From the NCBI GenBank assembly GCA_022826825.1, contig JAJDUD010000075.1, positions 1-43,868 of the forward strand: a DNA stretch of 43,868 nucleotides, read 5' to 3'. The notes beneath the pieces are model-generated. The model saw nothing but the letters and a program-made list of their open reading frames with translations, did no database searches and was not told the origin of the DNA. The DNA is from Acidobacteriota bacterium (GTDB lineage: Bacteria; Acidobacteriota; Vicinamibacteria; Marinacidobacterales; Marinacidobacteraceae). The position numbers and the translations under genes were made by a program. Below, piece after piece: positions 32,336 through 42,104 of the stretch. Position 1 is the stretch's first letter. Each line of letters starts with the position of its first letter.

Positions 32336-33802
32336 ATGCCTGAACAGCAACGGACCCTCGGAGCGGCCGAGGTCGAACGGCTCGTCGAGCGCGAGTACGC
32401 CTACGGCTTCGTCACCGACATCGAGACCGAGCGTGTCCCTCCGGGGCTCTCGGAGGACGTGATTCGGCTGATCTCGGAAAAGAAGGAAGAGCCGCAGTGG
32501 CTCCTCGACTGGCGGCTCAGGGCCTACGAGATCTGGCAGGGGATGACCGAGCCGAACTGGGCGAAGGTCTCCTACCCCCGGATCGACTACGACGAGATCA
32601 GCTACTACGCCGCGCCCAAGAGCGCCGTCGCGGACGGGCCCAAGAGCCTCGACGACATCGACCCGGAGCTTCGCCGCACCTACGAGAAGCTCGGCATTCC
32701 GCTCGTCGAGCAGCAGCGGCTCGCCGGCGTCGCGGTGGACGCCGTCTTCGACAGCGTCTCGGTCGCCACCACCTTCAAGGAGAAGCTCGCCGAACTCGGC
32801 GTCATCTTCTGCAGCTTCTCGGAGGCGGTGAAGGAGCATCCCGATCTCGTCCGCAAGTACCTGGGCACGGTGGTTCCGCACACGGACAACTTCTTCGCGA
32901 GCCTCAACTCCGCGGTCTTCTCCGACGGCTCGTTCGTCTATGTCCCGAAGGGCGTTCGCTGCCCGATGGAACTGTCCACCTACTTCCGGATCAACGCCTC
33001 CGAGACCGGGCAGTTCGAGCGCACCCTGATCATCGCCGAGGAGGGCAGCTACGTCAGCTACCTCGAAGGTTGCACCGCGCCGATGCGCGACGAGAACCAG
33101 CTCCACGCCGCGGTCGTGGAACTCGTCGCCCTCGAGGACGCCCGCATCAAGTACTCGACGGTCCAGAACTGGTACCCCGGGGACAAGAACGGGGTGGGCG
33201 GCATCTACAACTTCGTGACGAAGCGCGGGAAGTGCGCCGGCGCCCGCTCGCACATCTCCTGGACCCAGGTCGAGACCGGCTCGGCCATCACCTGGAAGTA
33301 CCCGAGCTGCATCCTGCTGGGCGACGACTCGATCGGCGAGTTCTACTCGGTGGCGCTCACCGCGAACCGGCAGCAGGCCGACACCGGGACCAAGATGATC
33401 CACATCGGCAAGAACACCAAGAGCACGATCATCTCGAAGGGCATCTCGGCGGGCTACGGGCAGAACACCTACCGCGGCCAGGTGAAGGTGCTTCCGGGCG
33501 CCTGGAACGCCCGGAACTTCTCGCAGTGCGACTCGCTGCTCATCGGGCCCGACTCCGGGGCGCACACCGTCCCCTACATCGACGTGGCGAACCCGGACGC
33601 CCAGCTCGAACACGAGGCGTCCACTTCGCGGATCGGCGAGGACCAGCTCTTTTACTGCCGCCAGCGCGGCATCGACCCGGAGGAAGCCGTGTCGCTGATC
33701 GTGAACGGGTTCGCCCGCGACGTGCTCTCCGAACTCCCGATGGAGTTCGCGGTGGAGGCCCAGAAACTGCTCGGAGTGAGCCTGGAAGGAGCCGTGGGAT
33801 GA
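32336..33802 (+). CDS. sufB: Fe-S cluster scaffold SufB
   Basis: A 488-residue SufB, the scaffold subunit of the SufBC2D complex that assembles Fe-S clusters. Blocks typical of Suf[102 protein letters not shown] and [22 protein letters not shown]. The conserved cysteine of QCDS corresponds to the catalytic cysteine of E. coli SufB. The start is 6 bases after the regulator; the stop overlaps the sufC ATG (ATGA). Confidence 0.97.
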   Translation: MPEQQRTLGAAEVERLVEREYAYGFVTDIETERVPPGLSEDVIRLISEKKEEPQWLLDWRLRAYEIWQGMTEPNWAKVSYPRIDYDEISYYAAPKSAVADGPKSLDDIDPELRRTYEKLGIPLVEQQRLAGVAVDAVFDSVSVATTFKEKLAELGVIFCSFSEAVKEHPDLVRKYLGTVVPHTDNFFASLNSAVFSDGSFVYVPKGVRCPMELSTYFRINASETGQFERTLIIAEEGSYVSYLEGCTAPMRDENQLHAAVVELVALEDARIKYSTVQNWYPGDKNGVGGIYNFVTKRGKCAGARSHISWTQVETGSAITWKYPSCILLGDDSIGEFYSVALTANRQQADTGTKMIHIGKNTKSTIISKGISAGYGQNTYRGQVKVLPGAWNARNFSQCDSLLIGPDSGAHTVPYIDVANPDAQLEHEASTSRIGEDQLFYCRQRGIDPEEAVSLIVNGFARDVLSELPMEFAVEAQKLLGVSLEGAVG

Positions 33803-34557
33803 CGCCCCTCCTCCAGATCTCGGGCCTGCACGTCGAGGTTGAGGGCCGCGAGATCCTGCGCGGTCTCGATCTGGAGATCCCGCTGGGCGAGACCCACGCG
33901 GTGATGGGGCCGAACGGCTCGGGGAAGAGCACCCTGGCGCACGTGATCGCGGGCCGCGAGGGCTACGAGATCACGAGGGGCGTCATCCGCTACGGGGGCG
34001 AGGACGTCTCGGAGCTGGAGCCCGAGGAGCGCGCCCGGAAGGGCGTCTTCCTGGCGTTCCAGTACCCGGTCGAGATCCCCGGCGTGAACAACACCTACTT
34101 CCTGAAGGCGGCGGTCAACGAGATCAGGAAGCACCGCAGCCAGCCCGAACTCGACGCGGTGGACTTCCTGAGCCTGATGCGCGACCGGGTGAAGCTGCTC
34201 GACTTCGACGAGGACCTCATCAAGCGGCCCGTGAACGAGGGCTTCTCGGGCGGCGAGAAGAAACGCAACGAGATCCTCCAGATGACGGTCCTCGAGCCCA
34301 CCCTCGCGGTCCTCGACGAGACCGACTCCGGGCTCGACATCGACGCCCTCCGGATCGTCGCCGAGGGCGTGAACCGGATGCGCTCGCCCGAGCGGTCCTT
34401 CCTGGTGATCACCCACTACCAGCGCCTCCTGAACCACATCGTCCCCGACCGGGTGCACGTGCTCCAGGACGGGCGGATCGTCGAGTCGGGCGGCGGCGAC
34501 CTCGCGCTCCGGCTGGAGGCGGAGGGCTACGGCAAGCCGGCGGCCGTTCCCGCCTGA
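33799..34557 (+). CDS. sufC: Fe-S assembly ATPase SufC
   Basis: A 252-residue ABC-type ATPase that drives the SufBCD scaffold. Walker A is GPNGSGKST (37-45), the Q-loop region is [15 protein letters not shown], the signature is [11 protein letters not shown] (149-159), and Walker B is [12 protein letters not shown] (169-180); the SufC-specific E in the D-loop region and ITHYQR are present. ATG 33799 overlaps the sufB stop; sufD begins 4 bases after its own stop. Confidence 0.97.
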   Translation: MTPLLQISGLHVEVEGREILRGLDLEIPLGETHAVMGPNGSGKSTLAHVIAGREGYEITRGVIRYGGEDVSELEPEERARKGVFLAFQYPVEIPGVNNTYFLKAAVNEIRKHRSQPELDAVDFLSLMRDRVKLLDFDEDLIKRPVNEGFSGGEKKRNEILQMTVLEPTLAVLDETDSGLDIDALRIVAEGVNRMRSPERSFLVITHYQRLLNHIVPDRVHVLQDGRIVESGGGDLALRLEAEGYGKPAAVPA

Positions 34558-34561
34558 CGCG

Positions 34562-35905
34562 ATGGGCGAAGCGGTTCCGGCCACCGTCGAGTCGCACTAC
34601 CGCGACGAGATCCCGCTCCCGGACGGCGACCGCTACGCCGTCCGCCGCCGGGAGGCGGTCCAGGAGTTCTTCCGCGCCGGCGGTTTCCCGACCGCGACCC
34701 AGGAAGACTGGCGCTTTTCCGACCTCGACGGCCTGGGGCGCACTGCCTACCGGCGGTATCCCGAACTGACCGGACTGAGGTTGCCGGAGCCGGGCGAGCT
34801 GCCGGCGTGGACCTCGGAGTTCGAGCACCGGGTCCTGCTCGCGGAGGGCAGCACCCTGAATGCCGCGGACTTCCGGGCCGGAAACGGACTCGCGTTCGGC
34901 GACCTGCCGATCGTGCCGGCCGAGGAAGAAGAGGACGACTGGGGATTCGTCGCGCCCGCGGCGGAAACGAACGGCGCCGGGGCGGACCTCGACGCGCCGC
35001 TCCGCCATCCCCTCGAGATGGTGAACGCGGGGCTCTTCGACTGCGGATTCCGGGTCCGGGTCGGCCGGGACGAAGACGCCGGGCCCGTCCTTCTCTACTC
35101 GCTCCGGCGCGAGAGCGGCCACCCGCACATGCTCCACCCCCGCTCGGTCGTCGAACTCGCCCCGGGCAGCCGGCTGACCGTTGTGGAAGCCCACGACGGC
35201 GCGTCGGAAACGGCCGGCTGGACGAACCCGAGCACCCTCTGCCGCCTGGGCGAGAACGCCGAACTCCGCTACGTGCGCGTCGAACTCGAGACCGGAAACA
35301 TCGCGCACACCGGCCGGGTCACGTTCCAGCTCGCCCGGAACGCGCGCGTCCGTTCGACGGTGCTGTCGCTCACCGGAGGGAAATCCCGCACGGATACGGC
35401 CGCGATCCTCACCGCGGAGGGCGCGGAAGTGGATCTCCAGGGTCTCTTCCTGGGCGTGAATGCCGCAAAGTCCGACCAGCACACCCTCGCCATCCACGCC
35501 GCCCGGCACACCACGAGCCGCCAGCTCTTCAAGAACGTCCTCTCCGACGAGGCGAGCGCGGTCTTCGACGGCAAGGTGGTGGTGGCGCCGGGGGCGATCG
35601 GGACCGACGCCAGCCAGGCGAACCGCAACCTGCTGCTCTCGCGGAAGGCGGCCGTGCACACCCGGCCCCGGCTGGAAATCAACGCCGACGACGTGAAGTG
35701 CGCCCACGGCGCGGCCATCGGCAAGCTGGACGAAGACGCCCTCTTCTACCTGCGCTCCCGCGGGCTCGGCCGGATGGACTCCCACGAGATCCTGGTGCGG
35801 GGCTTTGCCGGCGAGGTGGTCGAGAAGGTGCCGGTGGCGGCGGTTCGCGGCCTCGCAAAGGAAGGCCTGACCCGGGTCCGGGAGAGCCGGAGTTTCGCCT
35901 CATGA
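34562..35905 (+). CDS. sufD: Fe-S assembly protein SufD
   Basis: A 447-residue SufD, paralogue and partner of SufB in the scaffold. The N-terminal EDWRFSDLDGL is the usual SufD start region. The core is a right-handed beta-helix (SVVELAPGSRLTVVEAHDG; LQGLFLGVNAAKSDQHTLAIHAARHTTSRQLFKNVLSDEASAVFDGKVVV). The C-terminal DDVKCAHGAAIGKLDEDALFYLRSRGL contains the conserved histidine. Its stop overlaps the sufS ATG (ATGA). Confidence 0.95.
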   Translation: MGEAVPATVESHYRDEIPLPDGDRYAVRRREAVQEFFRAGGFPTATQEDWRFSDLDGLGRTAYRRYPELTGLRLPEPGELPAWTSEFEHRVLLAEGSTLNAADFRAGNGLAFGDLPIVPAEEEEDDWGFVAPAAETNGAGADLDAPLRHPLEMVNAGLFDCGFRVRVGRDEDAGPVLLYSLRRESGHPHMLHPRSVVELAPGSRLTVVEAHDGASETAGWTNPSTLCRLGENAELRYVRVELETGNIAHTGRVTFQLARNARVRSTVLSLTGGKSRTDTAAILTAEGAEVDLQGLFLGVNAAKSDQHTLAIHAARHTTSRQLFKNVLSDEASAVFDGKVVVAPGAIGTDASQANRNLLLSRKAAVHTRPRLEINADDVKCAHGAAIGKLDEDALFYLRSRGLGRMDSHEILVRGFAGEVVEKVPVAAVRGLAKEGLTRVRESRSFAS

Positions 35906-37137
35906 TTTCCGCGCCCGCCTACGACCTCGAGAAGGTCCGCGCCGACTTCCCCATCCTGTCCGAGGAGGTCCGCGGCCACCGGATCGCCTACCTCGACAAC
36001 GCCGCCAGTTCCCAGAAGCCGCGCGCGGTCCTCGACGCCGTGGACCACGTCTACGAGACCGGCTACGCGAACATCCATCGCGGCGTTCACGTCCTCTCGG
36101 AACGGGCCACCGAGCACTACGAGCGGTCGCGGCGCCGGATGGCGAAGTTCATCGGGGCCCAGTCCGCCGATGAGGTGATCTTCGTCCGGGGCACCACCGA
36201 GGGCCTGAACCTGGTGGCTTCCTCGCTCGGCCGCTACGCCCTCGGCGAGGGGGACGAGGTGCTGCTCACCGGGATGGAGCACCACTCGAACATCGTGCCC
36301 TGGCAGATGGTCGCCGACCTGACCGGCGCGAAGGTCGTGGCCGCTCCCGTCACGGACCGGGGCGAGCTGGACATGGACGCCTTCGCGGCGCTCCTGAACG
36401 ACCGGACCCGCATCGTCTCGGTGGTCCACGTCTCGAACGCCCTCGGCACCGTGAACCCGGTGGAAGAGATCTCCCGGTTGGCCCGGGAACGCGGGGCCTA
36501 CCTGGTGCTCGACGGCGCCCAGGCGGCTCCGCATCTCAAGCTCGACGTGCAGAGGCTCGGGTGCGACTTCTACTGCCTCTCCGGCCACAAGATGTACGGC
36601 CCGTCCGGCATCGGGGTTCTCTGGGGGAAAAAACGCCTGCTGGAGGCGATTCCTCCCTACCAGGGCGGCGGCGAGATGATCCGGACGGTGAGTTTCGAGC
36701 GCACCACCTACGCCGAGCCGCCGGCGAAGTTCGAGGCCGGGACGCCCAACATCGCCGGCCCGGCGGGGCTCGCGGCGGCCGCCGACTACCTCGACGGCCT
36801 CGGGATCCCCGAGGTCGCCGGGCACGAGGCGCGGGTTCGCGAGTACGCGGAGTCGCGCCTCTCCGAGGTCCCCGGGCTGCGGGTGGTGGGAACGGCGCGG
36901 GAGAAAGCCGCGGTGGTCTCCTTCGTGGTGGACGGCGTCCACCCGCACGACCTCGGCACCGTGCTCGACCAGGAAGGCGTCGCGGTGCGCACCGGCCACC
37001 ACTGCACGCAGCCGCTCATGGAGCGGTTCGGGGTGCCGGCGACGGCGCGGGCTTCCTTCGGCCTCTACAACACCGAAGCCGAGGTGGACCGGCTGGCGGC
37101 CGGACTCCGCACCGCGCTCGAGATCTTCCGCCCGTGA
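35902..37137 (+). CDS. sufS: Cysteine desulfurase SufS
   Basis: A 411-residue group II cysteine desulfurase. It takes sulfur from cysteine for Fe-S assembly. PLP lysine K230 (CLSGHKMYGPSGIGVLWGK), PLP-stacking histidine in GMEHHSN, and the persulfide cysteine C368 in AVRTGHHCTQPLM are all visible. The N-terminal IAYLDNAASSQKP is the SufS/CsdA hallmark. Overlaps sufD at the start and sufU at the end (GTGA). Confidence 0.97.
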   Translation: MISAPAYDLEKVRADFPILSEEVRGHRIAYLDNAASSQKPRAVLDAVDHVYETGYANIHRGVHVLSERATEHYERSRRRMAKFIGAQSADEVIFVRGTTEGLNLVASSLGRYALGEGDEVLLTGMEHHSNIVPWQMVADLTGAKVVAAPVTDRGELDMDAFAALLNDRTRIVSVVHVSNALGTVNPVEEISRLARERGAYLVLDGAQAAPHLKLDVQRLGCDFYCLSGHKMYGPSGIGVLWGKKRLLEAIPPYQGGGEMIRTVSFERTTYAEPPAKFEAGTPNIAGPAGLAAAADYLDGLGIPEVAGHEARVREYAESRLSEVPGLRVVGTAREKAAVVSFVVDGVHPHDLGTVLDQEGVAVRTGHHCTQPLMERFGVPATARASFGLYNTEAEVDRLAAGLRTALEIFRP

Positions 37138-37583
37138 ACGACGCGCTCCGCGATCTCTACCGGGAAGTGATCCTCGATCACAGCCGGCGGCCCCGCAACT
37201 ACGGCGCGATGGATGCCGCGAACCGGCAGTCCGACGGCTTCAACCCGCTCTGCGGCGACCGGCTGCGGCTGTTCCTGCAGGTGGAGGACGGCGCCGTCCG
37301 GCAGGCGTCCTTCGTCGGCGACGGCTGCGCGATCTCCACGGCGTCGGCGTCCCTGCTCACTGAGGCCGCACGCGGACTCCCCGAGGAGGAGGCGCTCGAG
37401 CTCGTTGAGCAGTTCCGGGGCATGGTCTCCGGGGAGGGCGAACCCAACGGCGAGTCCCTCGGCAAGCTGACCGTGTTCGCAGGCGTGCGCGACTACCCGA
37501 CGCGCGTCAAGTGCGCGACGCTCGCCTGGCACACTCTGCGGGCGGCCATCGAGCAGTCGGAAGAGACCGTCAAGACGGAGTGA
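37134..37583 (+). CDS. sufU: Sulfurtransferase SufU
   Basis: A 149-residue zinc-dependent sulfurtransferase that accepts the persulfide from SufS. Ligands C40 and D42 (NPLCGDR), C65 (GDGCAIS) and C127 (RVKCATLAWHTL) are in place, and the insertion between C65 and C127 (about residues 88-112) is the SufU, not IscU, form. Start GTG 37134 overlaps the sufS stop. SufE is not needed in systems with SufU, which fits its absence here. Confidence 0.96.
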   Translation: MNDALRDLYREVILDHSRRPRNYGAMDAANRQSDGFNPLCGDRLRLFLQVEDGAVRQASFVGDGCAISTASASLLTEAARGLPEEEALELVEQFRGMVSGEGEPNGESLGKLTVFAGVRDYPTRVKCATLAWHTLRAAIEQSEETVKTE

Positions 37584-37608
37584 CCGCGCAGGCGGAGAAA
37601 GGAAGAAC

Positions 37609-37935
37609 ATGACCGAAGAAGCCGCGAACGGGAACGGGCTCCACGACCAGGTCGTGGACGTCCTCAAGACCTGCTACGACCCCGAGATACCGGTGGACAT
37701 CTACGAACTCGGCCTCATCTACAAGATCGACGTGGACGACGGGGGCAAGGTGGCGGTGGACATGACGCTCACCTCGCCGGCCTGCCCGGTCGCGGGCACC
37801 CTGCCTCCCGAGGTGGAGGCGAAGATCAGCCGCCTCGACGGCGTCTCGAACGTGCGCGTGGACCTCGTCTGGGATCCGCCGTGGAATCCGGACCGCATGT
37901 CCGAAGCCGCCAAGCTGAAACTGGGCTTCCTCTAG
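37609..37935 (+). CDS. sufT: SufT-like DUF59/MIP18-family Fe-S maturation protein
   Basis: A 108-residue DUF59 protein. VLKTCYDPEIPVDIYELGLIYKI, DMTLTSPACPVAGTLPPEV and RVDLVWDPPWNPDRMS are the conserved blocks; the cysteine in TSPACP is typical. DUF59 proteins help to place Fe-S clusters in target proteins. It closes the suf operon, 25 bases after sufU, with an AGGCGGAGAAAGGAAG leader that supports the ATG at 37609. Confidence 0.93.
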   Translation: MTEEAANGNGLHDQVVDVLKTCYDPEIPVDIYELGLIYKIDVDDGGKVAVDMTLTSPACPVAGTLPPEVEAKISRLDGVSNVRVDLVWDPPWNPDRMSEAAKLKLGFL

Positions 37936-37987
37936 GGCGGGGGCGTCGGCCGGGGGCGCCGTCCGGCTGCTGTGAAAACGCGCTCCG

Positions 37988-38069
37988 GCGGGTCGGCCGA
38001 GCGCCTCGATGGCGCCGCCGGCTTGGAACGCCGACCTCCGGTCGGCACACGCTGCGCGACCGCGCAGCG
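37988..38069 (+). repeat. REP-like element, fullest copy with second hairpin
   Basis: The upstream arm (37988-38029) matches 43707-43748 with a few differences. Hairpin 1 is GCCGACC-TCC-GGTCGGC (38030-38046); hairpin 2 is CGCTGCGCG-AC-CGCGCAGCG (38050-38069). It lies between the convergent sufT and hypothetical genes and is likely to end both transcripts. Confidence 0.75.
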
Positions 38070-38113
38070 CAAGGCACGGCCGCACCCGTGAAACTGGATC
38101 GGACGGATCTCGT

Positions 38114-38443
38114 TCATTTCCGTCCAACTGCGGTATTGCAGTCCCCGAGCAGTCCGCCGATGGCGGCGGTGGTCTCGTCGAGGACGCCGCGGACCGTATC
38201 CAGCCGCAACGCGAGGAGCGCCGCCGCACTCTCTTCTGCCGTACCGGAAGGCCGCAGCGGAGACACTCGAAGCGCGAACCGTAGTTCCCGGAGCAGCTCT
38301 CCGAGATCGGCGACGGCGCCGCCGCAGGCGACGAAGCTCAGCGACGCGCCCGAGACGGCGTCGTTGAGCCGGTCCTCCGGACAGCCCTCCGGCGGACTCA
38401 GGCCGTCGGGAAGCTCGGTGGCAAGTGCTTGTTGATGGGGCAT
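38114..38443 (-). CDS. Small hypothetical protein with strong Shine-Dalgarno
   Basis: A 109-residue product beginning MPHQQALATELPDGLSPPEG. It is predicted helical and alanine/leucine-rich (GELLRELRFALRV; AALLALRLDTVRGVLDETTAAIGGLLG). No family recognised, no signal peptide and no membrane helix. AAGGAG lies about 8 bases upstream of the ATG at 38443, which makes translation likely. It stands alone, converging on the suf operon across a REP-like element. I cannot suggest a function. Confidence 0.6.
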   Translation of the reverse strand: MPHQQALATELPDGLSPPEGCPEDRLNDAVSGASLSFVACGGAVADLGELLRELRFALRVSPLRPSGTAEESAAALLALRLDTVRGVLDETTAAIGGLLGDCNTAVGRK

Positions 38444-38881
38444 GGCGTCTCTCCTTGGATCCACATCCGAGGAGGCCCGAAGCCCCGTCTGGTCCGCTTG
38501 GTTGCCGTGCGGCCACATCTCCGTTTCCGGGCGCCACCTTGCCCGGACCGGGCAGGTTGGCGGGGGTACGCGAGTGCGCAGCCCCCTCTGGATGCTGCCC
38601 GGCAGCTTAGCAGCCTGTGGAAAGAGTCACGCGGCATTCGAGCGGTGATCCATCGCGGCTGAACCGCGCCTCTATGTGGCGCTCGTCGTTGTCCGGAGGC
38701 TCGGCGTCGGCTTCGGACGGTGTCCGGCTCACCGGCGCCCAGCGGTTGAGCGGCAGTTCCGGCGAGACCGCCCGCTGCGCGCCCCGCCCCTTCGCTTCCC
38801 CGAGGTGCGACGCCAGTCCCGGCTCGTCTTCCGGGATCGGGAAGACACCGGTGATGAGAGCGACGGTGAGGGATGCAGCCC
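38444..38881. other. Intergenic stretch without a convincing gene
   Basis: The 438 bases between the small hypothetical gene and the end of the BNR protein gene contain only short open frames on both strands with no resemblance to known proteins. The promoter and leader of the hypothetical gene must lie in its first part. I see no RNA gene. Confidence 0.5.
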
Positions 38882-41800
38882 TTACGGGGGGTCGGCCGCG
38901 CCTTCGAGGGTCCGTGATCTCCGCGTTCCGTTGACGACGATCCTCGGGAGCCCCGTTTCCTCCAGCCGCCGGTTCAGGCGGGGCAGGCGGTCGCTGAGCA
39001 TCCGCTCGAGGACACCCAGGCGCCCCTCCAGCTCCGCCGACAACTCGTCGAACACCGCCTGGTAGGCCCCTGTGGGCGTGCCGTCGCCCCGCTCGAGGTG
39101 GCTGCGCAGGCCGGTCAGGCGATCGTTCAGTTTGATGGGGAAGGCGATCTTGTCCTTCGGGCTCTGGTTGCGTAACTGGTACAGCTCTCCCGCGACCGCC
39201 TCGATCCCGGCCGCGAAGCGGGACACGAGGTCCCTGAGGTCGGCGTCATCGGCCTCCGCAAGGATCGCGTCGGCCTGGGAGCGGAGGTCGCGCGCCAGCA
39301 GCACGCTCTCGTTCGCCCGGCTCTCCGCGTCGCGGATCGCCATGGCGAGGTGGAACTGGTCGGTGAATGCGGCGGGGGGGATGTCACCGAGCCTCGGATC
39401 CGGGAGCACGTCGAAGGCCGTCTCCCGCGACTGGCCGCCGGTGGTGAGTCGCGCCCGGTAGCGTCCCGGCGGCGCCCACGGTCCCAGCGCCGGGTTGCCG
39501 CCCTCCAGGACGATCCCCTCGAAGGTCGTCGCGCCGGGGTAGCGGAGGTTCCAGCGGGTCCGGTGGGCGCCCGCAGCCACGGTTTCGTCGATGAGGGTGC
39601 GCACGTGCCCGCCGTCGTCCGCGAGGATGTCGAGTCTCGCGTCCCCGGGCCGGTTCAAGCGGAAGTCGATGACTGCCGGGACGGATCGGCGGATCGCGTC
39701 GGCCGGCTGGAAGAGGTGGGCGTCGGCGTCGGCCAACTCCGCCTCCACCTGCCGGAGCGTCGCGATGTCGTCGAGCACCCAGAAGGAACGCCCGTGCGTG
39801 CTGATCACGAGGTCGCGGTCCTCGACCGCGAGCCCCGTGACCGGCGTGTCGGGAAGCCCGAAGGACAGGTCGCTCCAGTGCGCGCCGCCATCGAAGGACA
39901 CGAAGACGCCGTGCTCGGTGCCCGCGTACAGGAGCCCCGCCCGCTCCGGATCCTCCCGCACCACGCGCACGAACGAGCCATCGGGGATGCCGTCGCTGAT
40001 CCGGGCCCAGGTCGCGCCGTAGTCGTCGGTTCTCCAGGCGTACGGCGCGCGGTCGTCCATCTCGTACCGGATGCCGGCCACGAGCGCGCCCGCGGCGTGG
40101 TGCGGCGACACCTCGACGGTCATGACGCGTGTGTGCGGGGGCATGTCGGGGGGTGTCACGTTGCGCCAGTTGGCGCCGTCGTCGCGCGACAGGTGCACGA
40201 GGCCATCGTCCGACCCGGTCCAGATCGTGCCCGGGTCATGCGGCGACGGCGTGACTGCGTACAGCGTGCCGTAGATCTCCGGGCCGTCCTGGTCCAGGAC
40301 GATGGGGCCGCCGGAGTCGTCGAGCGTCTCCGGCTCGGCACGCGTGAGGTCCGGGCTCATCCTCTCCCACGACCTGCCCTCGTCCAGCGACCTCCACAGG
40401 TGCTGCGATCCGGCGTAGAGCGCGTGCGGCGGCTGGGGCGCCACGGCGATGGGATAGGTCCAGTTCCATCGCTCGGGCATGTCGCGGGCAGGTTCGCCCA
40501 TGACGATGCGCGGCCAGGGCTGGACATCGGTGACCAGGCCGGTCCCCCGGTCGTAGCGGGTGAGGGTGTTGGTCGCTCCCGCGTAGAAGATGTCGGGATC
40601 GGCGGGGTGTTGCGCGATGTAGCCCATTTCGCCTCCGCCCACCGCGTACATCCACTCCGCGCTCGGGCTGCGCGGGTTGCGCAAATGCCCCGGCTCGGAC
40701 GCCACGCACGCCGTCGAGTTGTCCTGCTGCGCGCCGCAGACGTGATAGGGGAAGTCCGAAGTTGTCGTCAGGCGATAAATCTGGGCCGTCGGGTATCGCA
40801 TCGAGGTCCACGTCCGCCCCCCGTTGACCGTCACCACGCCGCCCCCGTCGTTCCCGTTGATCATGCGCAGGGGGTTCGTGGGGTCGATCCACAGGTCGTG
40901 GTGGTCGGCGTGGGTCTCGGGCACGCTCGCGAGCGTCTTTCCGCCATCGGTCGACCGCATGAGCCGGAAGTTGAGGATGTAGAGCGTGTCGCGGTCGACC
41001 GGGTCGGCCTCCAGGCGCTGAAAGTAGAAGGCGCGCTGCCAGATGTCGCGGTGGCCGTTGATGAACTCCCACGAACGGCCTCCGTCGTCGGACCGGTAGA
41101 GCCCGCCCCGCTCGGCTTCGAGGTTTGCCCAGACCCGGTTCGGATCCGCGCCGGAGACGGTGACCGTGATCTTGCCGAGCACCCCCTCCGGGAGGCCCGG
41201 ATGGCGCGTGATCTCGCTCCAGGTGTCGCCCCCGTCGGTGGACTTGAAGATCCCCGACCCGGGGCCGCCGCTCCAGAGGTGCCAGGGCCTGCGGACCACC
41301 TGCCACAGCGTCGCGTACAGCACGTTCGGATCGGTCGGATCCATGACCAGGTCGACGGCCCCCGTGCGTTCGTCGCGAAAGAGCACCTTCTCCCAGGTCC
41401 CGCCCCCGTCGCTGGTGCGATAGACCCCGCGCTCGGGGTTGGGCCCGAAGGGATGCCCGAGCGCCGCGACGTACAACCGGTCGGGGTCGGTGGGATGGAT
41501 GCGGATGCGTCCGATGGCGTGGGTTTCGGTGAGGCCGAGGTGGCGCCAGCTCGTCCCGCCATCGTCCGAGCGATACACACCGTCCCCCTGGAGGACGTTG
41601 GCGCGCAACTGGACCTCGCCCATGCCGATGTAGACGATGTCGGGGTCGGATGGCGCCATCGCGACCGCGCCCACCGAGGCGCTCGCCACCTGGCCGTCGG
41701 TCACCGGGGTCCAGGTAGTCCCTCCGTCGGTCGTCTTGAAGAGCCCTCCGCCGGTCGCGCCGAAGTAATACTCGAAGGGTCGCTCGGGATGACCCGCCAC

Positions 41801-41989
41801 GGCGATCGAGCGGCCGCCCCGGTCCGGACCGATCGAGCGCCACTCCATGGGGGGGAGGAGGGAAACGAGGTCCTGCGCGCTGAGCGGCGCCGGGGTCGCG
41901 GCCGGGGACATCGCGACGAGTGACATCGCGGCCAGCAGGCGAAGCCCGCGCCGCGGCGCGCGGCGGACCCTGATCCCCGCCTTCGTCAT
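38882..41989 (-). CDS. Large secreted BNR/sortilin-like beta-propeller protein
   Basis: A 1035-residue secreted protein. An N-terminal signal (RGLRLLAAMSLVAMSPAATPAPLSAQ) is followed by at least eight Asp-box/BNR repeats, for example KTTDGGTTWTP, RSDDGGTSWRH, KSTDGGDTWSE, RSDDGGRSWEF and RSTDGGKTLAS, forming sortilin/Vps10-like propellers. After about residue 760 come a FlgD-like Ig fold (RLDILADDGGHVRTLIDETVAAGAHRTRWN) and a C-terminal helical region. Such proteins are common in Acidobacteriota and Gemmatimonadota and are often annotated as glycosyl hydrolases; actual activity is unknown. The ATG at 41989 has GAGG about 8 bases upstream. The open frame to 42103 lacks a signal. Confidence 0.9.
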   Translation of the reverse strand: MTKAGIRVRRAPRRGLRLLAAMSLVAMSPAATPAPLSAQDLVSLLPPMEWRSIGPDRGGRSIAVAGHPERPFEYYFGATGGGLFKTTDGGTTWTPVTDGQVASASVGAVAMAPSDPDIVYIGMGEVQLRANVLQGDGVYRSDDGGTSWRHLGLTETHAIGRIRIHPTDPDRLYVAALGHPFGPNPERGVYRTSDGGGTWEKVLFRDERTGAVDLVMDPTDPNVLYATLWQVVRRPWHLWSGGPGSGIFKSTDGGDTWSEITRHPGLPEGVLGKITVTVSGADPNRVWANLEAERGGLYRSDDGGRSWEFINGHRDIWQRAFYFQRLEADPVDRDTLYILNFRLMRSTDGGKTLASVPETHADHHDLWIDPTNPLRMINGNDGGGVVTVNGGRTWTSMRYPTAQIYRLTTTSDFPYHVCGAQQDNSTACVASEPGHLRNPRSPSAEWMYAVGGGEMGYIAQHPADPDIFYAGATNTLTRYDRGTGLVTDVQPWPRIVMGEPARDMPERWNWTYPIAVAPQPPHALYAGSQHLWRSLDEGRSWERMSPDLTRAEPETLDDSGGPIVLDQDGPEIYGTLYAVTPSPHDPGTIWTGSDDGLVHLSRDDGANWRNVTPPDMPPHTRVMTVEVSPHHAAGALVAGIRYEMDDRAPYAWRTDDYGATWARISDGIPDGSFVRVVREDPERAGLLYAGTEHGVFVSFDGGAHWSDLSFGLPDTPVTGLAVEDRDLVISTHGRSFWVLDDIATLRQVEAELADADAHLFQPADAIRRSVPAVIDFRLNRPGDARLDILADDGGHVRTLIDETVAAGAHRTRWNLRYPGATTFEGIVLEGGNPALGPWAPPGRYRARLTTGGQSRETAFDVLPDPRLGDIPPAAFTDQFHLAMAIRDAESRANESVLLARDLRSQADAILAEADDADLRDLVSRFAAGIEAVAGELYQLRNQSPKDKIAFPIKLNDRLTGLRSHLERGDGTPTGAYQAVFDELSAELEGRLGVLERMLSDRLPRLNRRLEETGLPRIVVNGTRRSRTLEGAADPP

Positions 41990-42104
41990 CCCCCGCCTCG
42001 GTGACCACATGGAGGGCGCCGCCCCGGATGGCCACGATGGCCCGGCCGTTGTCGTGGCGGCGCATCGCGAGCGGCTGGTCGAATGGCGCGTGAGTTTCAC
42101 CACA

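Noticed and set aside
37609..37935. PaaD phenylacetate degradation protein
   Set aside because: PaaD shares the DUF59 fold, but this short protein lies at the end of a suf operon and lacks the PaaD C-terminal cysteine region.
40236..42065. A 609-codon minus-strand open frame within the BNR protein gene
   Set aside because: The BNR frame has regular Asp-box repeats and a signal peptide; this frame is arginine-rich and has none.
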